Shown here one piece after another: positions 24,014 to 34,919 of a stretch of 64,000 nt of DNA. Location of the stretch: NCBI GenBank assembly GCA_023374045.1, contig CM041778.1:361806831-361870830 (forward strand), in the 5' to 3' direction. A model generated the notes under the pieces. The model made no database searches and had not been told where the DNA came from. It saw only the letters and a list, made by a program, of their open reading frames with translations. Positions within the stretch are counted from its first letter, which is position 1, and every line of letters begins with the position of its first letter. This DNA is from Limonium bicolor (taxonomy: Eukaryota; Streptophyta; Magnoliopsida; Caryophyllales; Plumbaginaceae). The position numbers and the translations under genes were made by a program.

Positions 24014-24283
24014 GAACTTTGTCCCCAAAGTTCATACTTCCACATAACCTAAATATTAGAACATGGAGAACACATATCAACAAACACTTCTATATCACAT
24101 TAACAACATCTTTACATCATATCGGACACATGGTCCAAAAATAAAACATCACAACATCGTTCAGACTCAGCGGTCTGTAACATAACATAGACAATGTATA
24201 CATACATGTCGCACACAACCATAACCGAAACGGCTCTACCCCCCTTAAATAGGGGTACGCCCCGTACCCTATACATACAAACA

Positions 24284-27200
24284 CTAAGAAGTAAACAATG
24301 ACGGGTACTTCGCCTTCATTTATCTTCCAGCTCCCAAGTGGCCTCCTCAACGTCCTGGTTAGACCAGAGACCTTCACCAGTCTCACGGACTTATGGCGAG
24401 TGTCTCGAGTCTTAGTATCCAGAATCGTACGGAGTCTCCACTGATCGCATGGTCGGCTCTAAAGTTAGCCTTTCAGGCTGAAGCACATGAGACGGATGAG
24501 ACATATACTTCTTCAACTGGGACACATGAAATACATCATGTACCTTGCCCAGCTCGGCGGGTAAAGTCAAGTCTATAAGCTACCGGGCCGATCCGCTCCG
24601 TCACAACATAAGGCCCCACATATTTGGGCTCAACTTGCCTTCTGGCCAAAACGAAATACCCTTCATGGGGGATACTCTCAAAAATACCTGATCGCCCACG
24701 GCGAATCCAGGTCACGTCGGCGCACATCTGCGTACGACTTCTGTCTATCCTGAGCTGCTTTCATATTAGCCCGGATCTGGCGAACTTCTGCCTGAACTGC
24801 TCAAGATACTCTGGTCCTATAATGACGTCTCACTCGACTCATCCCAGCATAAGGTGTGCGGCATGGTCTACCGTACAATGCCTGGAAGGGAGACATCTTG
24901 ATCGATGCATGATAACTGTTGTTGTAACTAAACTCGATCAGATGTAACTTATCAATCCAGCTGGTCTGAAAGTCAAGTGCACATGCACGTAGCATATCCT
25001 CAAGTGTCTGAATAGTGCGCTCACTCTGACCATCGGTCTGTGGGTGAAACGCTGTACTCAATTTCAGTTCAGTACCCAATGCTTCTCGCGTAGACTTCCA
25101 ATATCTGGATAGGAATCTGGTATCTCTGTCAGATACAATCGTCTTTGGTACACCATGATGTCTTACAATTTCTTATCGAAGAGTTCTGCCAATTTTGCCA
25201 CTTTCCAGGTGTCCTTCATCGGAATGAATCGGGCCACCTTGGTCAGTCGGTACAACAACAACCCAAATCATATTCAGAGCTCCCCTTGCAGGTGGAAGCC
25301 CTACTACGAAGTCCATAGATATGTCATGGAACTTCCACTCCGGCACTGGCATGGCTGACCATACCACAGGCCGTCGGTGCTCAAACTTGACCTTTGACAA
25401 GTGAGACACCTCAACACATAGTCATTCACATCCTTTTCATTCCAGTCCACCAAAAATATTTTCATACCTTTATACATCTTTGAAGCTCCGGGGTGAATCG
25501 AAGTCGTAGAACAATGGGATTCACTCAATATGCGCTCCTTCAGCTCAGCGCTACTCCTGGGTATACACAACCGGCCATTAAGCCTAATCAGGTCATCATC
25601 GTGGAGTCTGAGTCGTACTTCTGACCCTCGAATGTGCCATCAATAAGCTTCTGCCTAATCTCCAGCATATACTGATCCGTCATCTGAGCACTTCGCACCT
25701 CTTCAACCAAGCCAGTATGAGAGACTAGCGAATGGAGAGAGTGTGCTCGGTGACTCAATGTGTCAGCTACCACATTTGCCTTACCCTCCTTGTACTGTAA
25801 ATTGATGTCATAATCATTTAAGAACTCGACCCACCTTCTTTGCCTCATGTTCAACTCTTTCTGAGTGAATAAGTATTTCAAACTCTTGTGGTCGGAATAG
25901 ATTGTCACGCTTACCCCATACAAATGATGTCGCCATATCTTCAGTGCGAAGACAATGGCCCCCAATTCTAAATCGTGGGTAGGGTAGTTCTCCTCATGCT
26001 TCTTCAGCTGTCGGGAGGCGTAAGCCACGACCTTCCCGTGTTGCATCAACACACAACCCATACCCCTGCCAGATGCGTCGCAATAGACCCCAAAACCATC
26101 TGGACCGTCTGGTAATGTCAGAACCGGTGCAGATGTCAGAGCATCCTTGAGACTCGCGAAAGAACTCTCACAGTCGACTGTCCACTCGAATGGTGCATCC
26201 TTTTTCATCAAGGAAGTCATCGGCTTCGAGACACTGGAGAAGTTCTTCACAAACCTCCTATAGTAACCTGCCAGACCGAGGAAGCTCCTGATGTCGGTAA
26301 CTGTCTTCGGCCTAGGCCAGGTGCGCACTGCATCTATCTTTGCCGGGTCAACAGCGATCCCGGCCTCAGAAATCACATGTCCAAGGAAGGATACTTGGTT
26401 CAACCAAAATTCACACTTAGAAAATTTAGCATACAGCTGATTCTTCCTCAACGTTTGCAATACATCTCTCAGGTGGCTTTCATGCTCACCTCTCGATTTC
26501 GAATACACAAGTATGTCATCGATGAAGACTACCACTGATTTGTCCAACTGATCTTGGAACAAACGGTTCATTAATCCATGAACTTTGCTGGTGCATTTGA
26601 CAAGCCAAACGGCATAACTGTGAACTCATAATGCCCATACCTAGTTCTGAATGCTGTCTTTTCGATATCACTGTCACGGATGGCAATCTGATGTATCCGG
26701 AACGTAGGTCTATCTTGGAGAATACTGATGCTCCCCTCAGCTGATCAAATAGATCGTCGATGCGTGGTAAGGGGTAACGGTTCTTCACCGTAACAGCATT
26801 CAGCTCCCGATAATCAATACACAGGCGGAGGCTACCGTCCTTCTTCTTCACGAAGAGGACCGGCCCTCCCCATGGTGAAACACTAGGGCGGATAAAGCCC
26901 TTGTCGAGTAGGTCTCTCAGCTGCTCCTTGAGCTCTGTCATCTCTGCTGGAGCCATACGATAAGGTGCTTTCGCAATGGGTCCGGTGCCCGGAACTAGAT
27001 CAATCTCAAACTCAACCTCTCGTGCTGGCGGCATGCCCGGCAGTTCCTTAGGAAATACATCAGGAAACTCCGACACTACCGGCACATCTGGGCTAAACTC
27101 AGGGTCTCTCTCTATGTCCTGGACATAGCAGAGGTATACATCACTCCCTCGTCGTAACTCACGATACATAGCCATGGCGGTGATGATCTGAGTCGAAGGC

Positions 27201-27656
27201 TCCCTGGGCCTCTGGCGGTAAGATATCGTAACCCCAGATGGACTCCGAAGAAGCAGTCGATGCTCGGCACACAGGATTCTGCCCTTGTACCGCTCCAACC
27301 AGTTCATCCCGACAATCACATCAAAGCCTAGCCCGTCGAACTCTATCAAGTCGATCGGAAACTTTTCACCCCTGATTCGAACATAGCATCTCGTAGTAGC
27401 GGGTACACCTGATCCGCTCTTTCGACGGGAGAGTGACCACGAAGTCTGGCATCTCTTCACCGTCTAACCCCAGCCTCTTCGCAAATGATAGCGAAATGAA
27501 TGTGTGTGAGGCTCCAGAGTCGAACAAGATCGATGCATCCACGCCATTCACTGGAAAGGTACCGGTGAGGATTGTGCCGCTCTTGCCGGCTTCTGCCTTA
27601 CTGCAGACACTCAGTATACCTCCCGTTCCGAGTGCACAGCCTAATTCATTGGCAAA
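24284..27656 (-). pseudogene. pol: Protease-RT-RNase H-integrase of copy B, multiply frameshifted
   Basis: Protease (ILFDSGASH near 27520) and RT share one frame here (26516-27460), which shows the original gag-pol layout that copy A has lost through a TGA. RT with the FIDD box and RNase H are open in 25588-26571. The integrase and chromodomain part (24284-25600) is broken by at least ten single-base changes in length, almost all of them deletions relative to copy A. Other breaks lie near 26573, 26695, 27380 and 25440. It cannot give a full protein as written. The breaks are clustered: 25620-26560 has none. Confidence 0.9.
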
Positions 27657-27811
27657 CTAATAAGTATTGGGTAACAACACGATTTATATGCTTCAACAAC
27701 TCCACTTTATTCATTAACACACTCTTTTTACAACATTCATTGGCTTATACTGTCGCCATGATTCACACTTACAACATCCTTAATACACACTGGTTTACCA
27801 CATAATTATAC
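27657..27811 (-). other. Predicted intron 4, copy B
   Basis: Same donor (CTT|GTATAATT) and acceptor (ATTAG|TTTGCC) as copy A; 155 bp. Confidence 0.5.
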
Positions 27812-28574
27812 AAGGCTTAAAACTGTCTGAAGGTTAAATTCAAACGTCCGGGTTTCATGTGTGTGGCATTGATCACTGCCGACGGTGCGGTATTCAGTTT
27901 GATCTTTCTGATGCCATGGTATAGCATCCTTGATTGCCCACCCATGATTAATACATCTCCCGATTTCAACAATAGCTTCTTTGCGAGGTCAGCACGCTTC
28001 TGCTCGCCATATACAAACACTACGGTATCACCAATGGACCAAGACACCACGGGTACTCCCTTACTCAGAGACTCGGGTGACTCGTCCTTGTCTTGGTGTA
28101 TACCTAACCGTCCACCTTTCTGGTAGAAGTTCACAATGCATAGATCTGCTTTCACACTTGGAATTGATTCCGTTTCAACTTGTTGAGCAATTCCCACGGC
28201 GTGGTTAACGACCGCATGGAACTCCTCTGGTACACTTGGTACTGTTATTCCGTCTTCGACTCGCATTTCTTGATATGTCTTGGTGTAAGGGTTCCAGTCC
28301 TTACCCATGCACATCATCTTCAATTGCATCCTTGCTCCGTTCGGGTATTCGGGTGTGTAGAACCCTCCTGGTTTTGCTCCAAGTTCGTCGCATCGTCTGA
28401 TGATATGGATTTGTGCTTCCGGTGTCAGGTATCCATTTAAGAGTATCATACCTGGCTGGATAACCTGACATTGCTCCAATGGGAAGTCGGTGATGTTGAT
28501 GGTGGTTTCTTCAGGGTTTGGTGTGGGTGGGATTGGATAACATATATTGAAGGTTCCTTTAAGTTTAGAGTACT
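27812..28574 (-). CDS. AlkB-type 2-oxoglutarate/Fe(II) dioxygenase exon, copy B (intact domain)
   Basis: This is a complete AlkB fold in one frame from the predicted acceptor (28574) to beyond the last motif. Numbering from 28479: His128 and Asp130 (HQD), His188 (YHGI), Arg212-x-Asn214-x-Thr-x-Arg218 (RLNLTFR). These are the iron ligands and 2OG-binding residues of AlkB. About 30 more residues precede 28479 in frame ('YSKLKGTFNIC...'), so there is no need for an ATG: the domain is read as part of the gag-pol protein. One missing base near 27816 creates a stop just after Arg218 (RQF-stop); copy A reads on. By eye it is closest to plant ALKBH1B/C/D proteins. Presumed substrate is methylated RNA or DNA bases; the true substrate is unknown. 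Nuclear or particle location is inference. Confidence 0.92.
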
Positions 28575-28701
28575 CTAATTAGGTAAATCTCACACTATAC
28601 TTTATTTATTTACTCACATGGTTGTTTATTTAAACTCACTCACACACATGCATGAAATGCGGTATGCAGACACTCATTACATTCAACAGTTTAGGCGGTA
28701 C
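28575..28701 (-). other. Predicted intron 3, copy B
   Basis: Donor CCAG|GTACCG, acceptor TAATTAG|AG; 127 bp. The split codon G|AG restores Glu, and the frame runs from the zinc-knuckle exon straight into AlkB. Confidence 0.6.
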
Positions 28702-29045
28702 CTGGTCTAGAAGAGGGCCCTGGCGCCTCAGACCGGTCCACCACATTCAGGGTGGCCTTGTTGGACCCCGACCCCTTCCCCTTCTGGGACTCTGTGTACC
28801 TCTGATCTGGGGGTGGCTGGTTTGCCGTCTCTGGCCATCGGTGGTCACAGTGGCCTTACCCTTCCATTGCCCCTTGGGCCTGTAGTTCCTACTGTTCGGG
28901 TTCTGCCAGCATTCATGATCGTGGTGACCCATCTTCTTACAGTATCGGCACTGAACATCGTTACCCTTGCAGTCCTTGCCGGGGTGGTCTCCGTTGCACC
29001 ACTTGTAGTAATAGTGGCGCTCCGGTCCAGAGCCCGTGCTAGCTG
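28702..29045 (-). pseudogene. gag: Gag zinc-knuckle exon, copy B
   Basis: The second knuckle is intact (CRYCKKMGHHDHEC, C-x2-C-x4-H-x4-C). The first has lost its leading Cys (YKWCNGDHPGKDC, where copy A has CKWC). One base is missing near 28830 relative to copy A, which shifts the tail. It joins the gag middle exon through intron 2 and AlkB through intron 3. Confidence 0.75.
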
Positions 29046-29122
29046 CTATCACAATACATCAATACTTGTTCCACAACTTATCAACATATACTCTAACTTA
29101 TCACACAGAATTAGACAATTAC
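29046..29122 (-). other. Predicted intron 2, copy B
   Basis: Donor CTAAGG|GTAATTG, acceptor GATAG|CAGC; 77 bp, in frame, same as copy A. Confidence 0.6.
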
Positions 29123-29287
29123 CCTTAGGTGGGTAAGAACGTAGGGGCTTGGCCGCATACGCATAGGTGAGCTGTAGAGGCTCCTCAGCAGTGGTGGTCT
29201 GGGTCTGGCCCTTGCCACCTTGTTGCTGTCCTTTCTGGGACTGGGGGTATGATTTCTTCTTCTTCCCTCCCCACTGCCCTTGCGTGC
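29123..29287 (-). pseudogene. gag: Gag middle exon of copy B, truncated
   Basis: A Gln/Lys-rich linker in one frame ('QWGGKKKKSYPQSQKGQQQG') runs up to 'LRSYPPK' at the intron 2 donor. Its upstream part is cut off at 29287, where homology to copy A ends. This copy shows the reading that copy A's indels obscure. Confidence 0.7.
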
Positions 29288-31299
29288 CTATTTTATAAGT
29301 GATTAAGGAAAGAGAAATAATTTAATGGTATTAACATAAAATCTTGTACAAAAACCATGAGTGTTAAGGTTATTTTGAGACATTTTAATGTCATTAAATA
29401 GTAAGAAGTATTCTATGTTTAAGCCATGTATTTAGGCATTTTTATTATGCTTATTTAAAACTTTGAATATATTATTTATCTTTTAAAGTGGTTTAAATAA
29501 CTAAATAAATTATGGTACAAAGTATAGTTTGAGTGAACAAAATCACTTAGGAATATATTAGATGAATGTTGTTATATTTATAAGTTTACAACACGGGTTA
29601 AAAATGAATTTCAAACCTTATAAAATGTCTAAGTGACATGAATGTATTATATATTGGGTCAAAACATAATTAAATGAAATATAGAAAACCAAGAATAATT
29701 AATACCGAATGGGATTGATTTCATGAAGTTTATATATAATGTGAAATTTAAGAAATTAAGGGTTAATTATAAAAATAGAGAATCAATTGAGGTATTTTTT
29801 GTAAAAAAACAAATCTGGTCAAAAGGATGACTTGGGTGGTCAACCTTGACCACATGTGATGGTTGACCAAATTAAAAGGATGAAAACAATTATTTTGAAT
29901 AATAAAAGAAATATTAAGTTAAAATAACAATTATAAAAAGAAATGGGGTGTTTATGTAATTATAAAAAAATATAGGGTTGGAAAATAATATTAAGACCCT
30001 AGGGCTCTGTTTGGAGATTATAAGGATTTTCGGGTTAGTTTTAATGAGGTTTAAAATAATTAAGGTGTATAATATAAGGTTTTAGATAATTAAGTGGAGG
30101 TTTATGAAATAAAGGGGGTTAAAGTGCAATTAAAAAGGAAATGTAGGGGAGGATAATAAAACTAAAAAGAGAAGGGTGTTGTTCGTGATATACATATATA
30201 TACGTATATTATAAGGTTGGAATATCTTAGATTATAAGTTAATAAGGTTAAGAATATAACAAGTATGGAATATGGGGTAGTTTTGTAATAAACAAAACAT
30301 ATGGGATGACATAAGAATTTCTAGAAAAAAAATATTAGTGCTATCCGGAAATTATATGTGTATAGTACTGTTTGGAAACCTTAGTTTATAAATTAATAAG
30401 ACTAGAAAGTAGTTTATTATATATGGGTTGATTTTATGAATAATCAATATGTGTGGGGAGATTAGTATTGCTTAAAATATAATGGGCTGTTTAGGAAATT
30501 TTTAAATTTTGACAAAATATATTATAAAGTTTTGGGTGATATACTATGACATTATGTTAATGTATCAAAGGGTTTACTATAAGGGAGTTACTAAAGGGCA
30601 AATATGCATTATATACATTTACATTAAATGATGGGTTAAGTTGGTGAATTTAGGAAGTATAAGTTATGGTTGAAATTTTAGTATAAGAGGGACTCTATAA
30701 AATTATATCGTGAACTTATAACATGGCATGAGAATATAATATGAATAACAAGTTACGTACGAGATTATACGATTACAAGTATAAACGTGGAGATAAGGAC
30801 AACGACACTATAAGCATATACAATGTATAGCATGTTACATGCACGTAAAGGATGCACAGATGATAACGCATAACAAACAACTATCATATATGCGTACTTG
30901 TATATACATAAATGCCCGCACAACTTCGTAAATATGACTACGTGAATTAGTTCATATAACGAAACGTTTAAATGTCATGCATGCACGGACATAATATTAT
31001 TCCTGCATGCATGCAGCTTGACAGTACATAAACAAATTGTAAACGTAACTTCCATGTAATAAGTATGTACATCGTAGCAACTAATACATACTCGTAAACT
31101 ATAACGAGTCGTTGAAATCTAAATCCCTAAGATTAACGAACATCAAGTTGAACAAGAGAATCAAGTAAGGGTTAGCTACGGGATGGAAGTTCGGGTTTTA
31201 TCTAGGATGATTAAGTAAGTTGGAGTCACATAAATATACTGATATTAGAACAACCGATAAGTGCAAAACATATAGACTTTTAGGGTTTAAATACCTTAT
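29288..31299. other. AT-rich DNA, no gene seen
   Basis: Very AT-rich, with no open frame of note and no repeat I can name. By position it could be the continuation of the LARD LTR interrupted at 9887, since the tandem Tekay pair fills the gap exactly. I see no TGTTACA end and no inverted-repeat array to confirm that. Confidence 0.4.
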
Positions 31300-32542
31300 G
31301 AATTGCAACATCTGAAACACATGTTTCCCACTTATTATGTGTTTTTTCCTAAGATTTATGTTTTGACATGAACTAATGCATTTTATGTGTTAAATATAGG
31401 AAAAGCCATGTAATAAAGTAGATTTACTCATGAGAATTCCACACAACAAATGGGGATTAAATCGGAGCTCAAACGAAGATTTTAGAGGGAAATAATTCTC
31501 GTCCGGACCACCGTCCGGACGAGTAGGTTCGGACGCAACACGTGGAAGCGAGCTCCGCAAAGCGTCGACATGTCCGAACCAGCAGGTCCAGACACTGGTT
31601 CGGACATGTCGGTAAAATGGGCAAACAGAGCAGAATCGACATAGTGTGAAAGGATAATTTAATTTTATCCTTTCACACGCCCCTTCCACGACTTACCCTT
31701 CCTTTTTACCCATTATCACTAATACACCTATAACCCTCCATTAATACATATCTCATTTCACCCCCAAACTTATGCCATTTTTCCTCCACAAAATTACCAT
31801 TACCTCTCCAAAAAATCATACATCTCATCTACATAATATCCACATAAATTCCATACAGCACCTCATCCCATAAAAACATTCCATTTCCATTCCGTTATTC
31901 TGTCCCACCTCTGTCCAAAATATTAGCAGTCAAAATAGTGGACCTGAATTAATTATATTTCCCAGATGATTTCTTTTACTTCTTATTCTGTCTTTTTAAT
32001 TATGTTGGGCTAAGAGGATTTACCCAGGGTGAAGGTTAAATTATAGTTTGTTTAATTATGTAATCTATATTTTTACCGGTTTAATTAAATACAGTTTGTT
32101 ACGATTAAAGCTTATCTCTCACCTTTTTAATTAATTTCATGAATTTATTAAATGCTTTACAAAGTCTATTTCGAGTCTATGATTTAGTCTTTAAGATAAT
32201 AACAGGAATTTCGCCAAACTATTAAAATAAAACCGGTAGAGATAGCATAATTAATCAGATTATAAAACTTGAACTCGGAGTCCCGTTTAATTTATATTCC
32301 ACTCAGTTAATTTTTATCGGCTATTTTACTTTATAAAAACAAGTCAATTAATTCCCCCCTTTTGTGACAAAAGGTACTATTATTTCACTATAAGTCTCAC
32401 GGTTCGATACCCGGCCGCTTCTGTCTTACTATACTACTGCGACCGGGATTTGTTTGCAGCCTGACAGATATTTAGAGTTATTAATTTTTTCTCAATTGTT
32501 TTAAATACACCAGTTCCAACCACTCACATTATATTGTCTACA
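31300..32542 (+). mobile_element. 5' LTR of an Athila/Tat-like element (left end approximate)
   Basis: The right end TCTACA lies directly before the PBS. Near that end is a 'ggttcgatacccggc' word followed by 'cttactatactactgcgac' (about 32400-32450), a pattern common at the 3' end of Athila/Tat LTRs. Near the left is a GTCC inverted-repeat cluster. I could not fix the left boundary; it probably lies between 31290 and 31330. A minus-strand open frame at 31390-31689 is not coding. Confidence 0.6.
31501..31611. repeat. GTCCG inverted-repeat cluster with 17-bp stem
   Basis: CGACATGTCCGAACCAG (31566-31582) and its exact reverse complement (31595-31611) form a 17-bp stem with a 12-base loop. Upstream are further facing words (gtccggac, ggttcggac). 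Confidence 0.85.
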
Positions 32543-32545
32543 AAA

Positions 32546-32564
32546 TGGCGCTGTTGCCGGGGAC
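32546..32564 (+). promoter_or_regulatory. Primer binding site, Athila/Tat type
   Basis: TGGCGCTGTTGCCGGGGAC starts three bases after the LTR end. It matches, with one change, the TGGCGCCGTTGCCGGGGA site typical of Athila/Tat elements (tRNA-Asp class). Confidence 0.85.
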
Positions 32565-33154
32565 TTTATTTATTCTAGTCCCTAAGCCCCGGATAATTCA
32601 CTTGCTATATTATAATATTTTGTTTATACTATTTTGTCTGTTGTTTATTTTATTTCTACTAATTTCTGTCATTTAATTATTCCAGCAATTTAAATATTGT
32701 ATTAATTACAGTTATTTATTTTTCTAGTCATTTAAATTTCCTGTCATTTATGTTCCAGTTATTTAAGTTTCCATTGTCCTTTAAATTTCAGTAATTTAAT
32801 TTCAGTAATTTAATTTCTGTCATTTAAATTTTCTGTCATTTAATTTTATGTCATTTAATTTCCAGTCAATTTAATTCCAGTTATTTATTTTCTAGTCATT
32901 TAAATTACTGTCATTTAAATTCCCTTGTCATTTAAATTCCAACAATTTAATTTACCCTTTATTTATTTTAATTTATTATTACTTAAACTGCATTTATTTT
33001 TATTTCTTTTATGTTTATTTATTTTCGGTTTATTTACTCGTGTTAAAAAAAGTTCTGTATTATTTTTTTAGCTGTTTAAATTCCCCCTCCATATTTCTTC
33101 CTATTTCTATTTATTTTATCACATCACAAGTTTCTTTTGCTGTTTGAGTGGTGA
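32565..33154 (+). repeat. Leader with degenerate tandem repeats (tcatttaa words)
   Basis: From about 32655 to 32965, words such as 'ctgtcatttaaatt', 'ccagttattta' and 'ctagtcattta' recur every 13-20 bases, about 18 times, imperfectly. This is the untranslated leader between PBS and gag. No gene is present. Confidence 0.65.
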
Positions 33155-34919
33155 ATGCCTATTACCAGGTCACACAACCTTCCGGACAGTATTAACAATC
33201 ATACGGTGGGCTACATCCCTGAGATCGAGAGAACCTTTCTGCGCACTTTAAGGCAGAGAACGATCTCAACAAAACACAACCACGGTGATAGAATCTAACC
33301 AGGAAGCAGATATGACATCTTCACCAGCTACAGTTCGTAACATCAACAGACCATCTAATCAAGGACAACAGCCCGCCATCATCCTTCCCCACCTTACCCA
33401 ATCTGAATACGATGAGTGACAAAAGCTGAAGCCATATCATCAGATCCGATGCGTGAAGGAATTAGGCATGTTCGATGGCTCTAGTCCTGACGAAGCTCTG
33501 TTGCATGTCACCAAGTTTCTGTAGCATGCCAACAGTCTAACCGCAACTAACGTAGTACTTCAATACGCAAGACTGTCCTTGTTCCCTCATAGCTTGACGC
33601 GGGAAATGCGAGTAAATGGTACCACAGCCTTACACCAAGTACCATTGGTACTTGGGATGAAATGGCCACCAAGTTCTACGACATGTTCCTGCCCCCAAGC
33701 TTAACGTTAGAAATGATAGCTGAGATCTACTTTCAAGCAGCCAGGGTCAGAAAACATCTACGAAACTTGGGACCATTTCAAAGGACTGCTGCACGTGTCC
33801 TCACCATGGTCTCCAAAAGAACAATTATCTCAATTGTTCTACAAAGGCTTAATCAATCAATGCAAAACAATGATACTATCCTCTTTAGGTGTTGATATTT
33901 TAAAAAATCCAGGGGAACAATTTCTGAATGGGATAGAGTCCCTATACGAAGAGATCAGAGACTGGGCCACAGGTGGATCAAGAGGAGGCACACCAGGTTT
34001 ATACCACGTAGGAGAAAGTGACAATAAGTTTGACCAGCTGATGAAAAGCCACGAGCAACTCATGGAGAGCAATGCACAGCAGGCGACAAAAGTAAGCACC
34101 CTGCAGAAAGTAGTTGAGCAGATGGCCATGAACTCCTACCCCCAACAAGCAAAGTCGATGACTTCTTGATCGTCTACAATCCCTCCAGGCTATGCTCCTC
34201 TATCCCTATCATCTCCTGATGTTCTTGCACGCAATGTGGTGGTCCACACGACTATGAACAATGCCCCCAATTACAAGAATTAAAAGCAGCAGAGGAAGAC
34301 AACTATGTTGGCAACAATTTAGGGTACAGGCAACCATGGCAGCGTAACATGCACCCCAATCTTGCTACTCAAATACCGACAATATCCAAAACCCACATAC
34401 ACTCCAACCATCTCAGAATTTCAGACCTCAGTCCAATTTTCAAGGGGGCCTAAGGCAGTATCAACAACTCCTTATGGCAATGACACTTCTTTAAGCCGAC
34501 CGACTCAACCTCCTTCGAATTCCGAATCTGAAATGTCCCAAATGCAAGTGATGTTTAAGGCAATGATGGGTAAGTCCTGAGCACACAAGAGGGTCGTAGC
34601 TCTTCGCAAAGTCCAAAAAGCCTTGAATCACAAATTCAACAACTTCTCACCCAACAAAGACCTCTTGGTCAACTCCCTTCACAAACTAACCCCAATCCAA
34701 GAGAGCAAGCAAATTCAATCCTTGTACAATATGACACCTTCCAATCAACAAACTTGAGTGCAATCTCCCTAAGGAGTGGAAGAGAGCTTACTACCAGAAA
34801 AGAAAAGGAAAGCCAAAAAGAGGCCAGCATCAATGATGAGAACACAACCAATCCAACCTCATCTCCCCAGAAATCCAAGTTCCTATTCCTACTCTACTCC
34901 CTCTCCATCTCAAATACTA
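33155..34919 (+). pseudogene. gag: Athila/Tat-like gag remnant, truncated
   Basis: It starts at an ATG (33155; 'MPITRSHNLPD') in the usual position after the leader. In different frames it shows Athila-type gag pieces: 'IRCVKELGMFDG' (about 33450), 'MATKFYDMFLPPS' (33662), 'ILKNPGEQFLNGIESLYEEI' (about 33890-33950), then 'KVSTLQKVVEQMA'. A knuckle-like QCGGPHDYEQCP follows at about 34230, and 'LSAISLRSGREL' (about 34750) is the Athila motif before the protease. Multiple stops and shifts make it dead. The element is cut at 34919, where a minus-strand LARD LTR begins (CA...TACTA|TGTAACAC), so protease and pol are absent. Confidence 0.8.

Larger units (their letters stand above)
20146..29287 (-). 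mobile_element. Ty3/gypsy copy B (Tekay-like), 5'-truncated, with AlkB domain
   Basis: The interior 23998-29287 matches copy A from the polypurine tract through pol, protease, AlkB, zinc knuckles and part of the gag middle exon. It stops abruptly at about 29287 in the middle of gag ('cttgcgtgcc', which continues differently in copy A at 19079). The rest of gag, the PBS and the 5' LTR are missing. The break is followed by unrelated AT-rich DNA. Confidence 0.9.

Noticed and set aside
31390..31689. 99-codon minus-strand open frame
   Set aside because: It lies across the inverted-repeat cluster of the Athila-like LTR; no homology seen.
32398..32415. tRNA B-box-like 'ggttcgatacc'
   Set aside because: No tRNA cloverleaf or A box fits around it; the word recurs at the 3' end of Athila/Tat-type LTRs (also about 7026).
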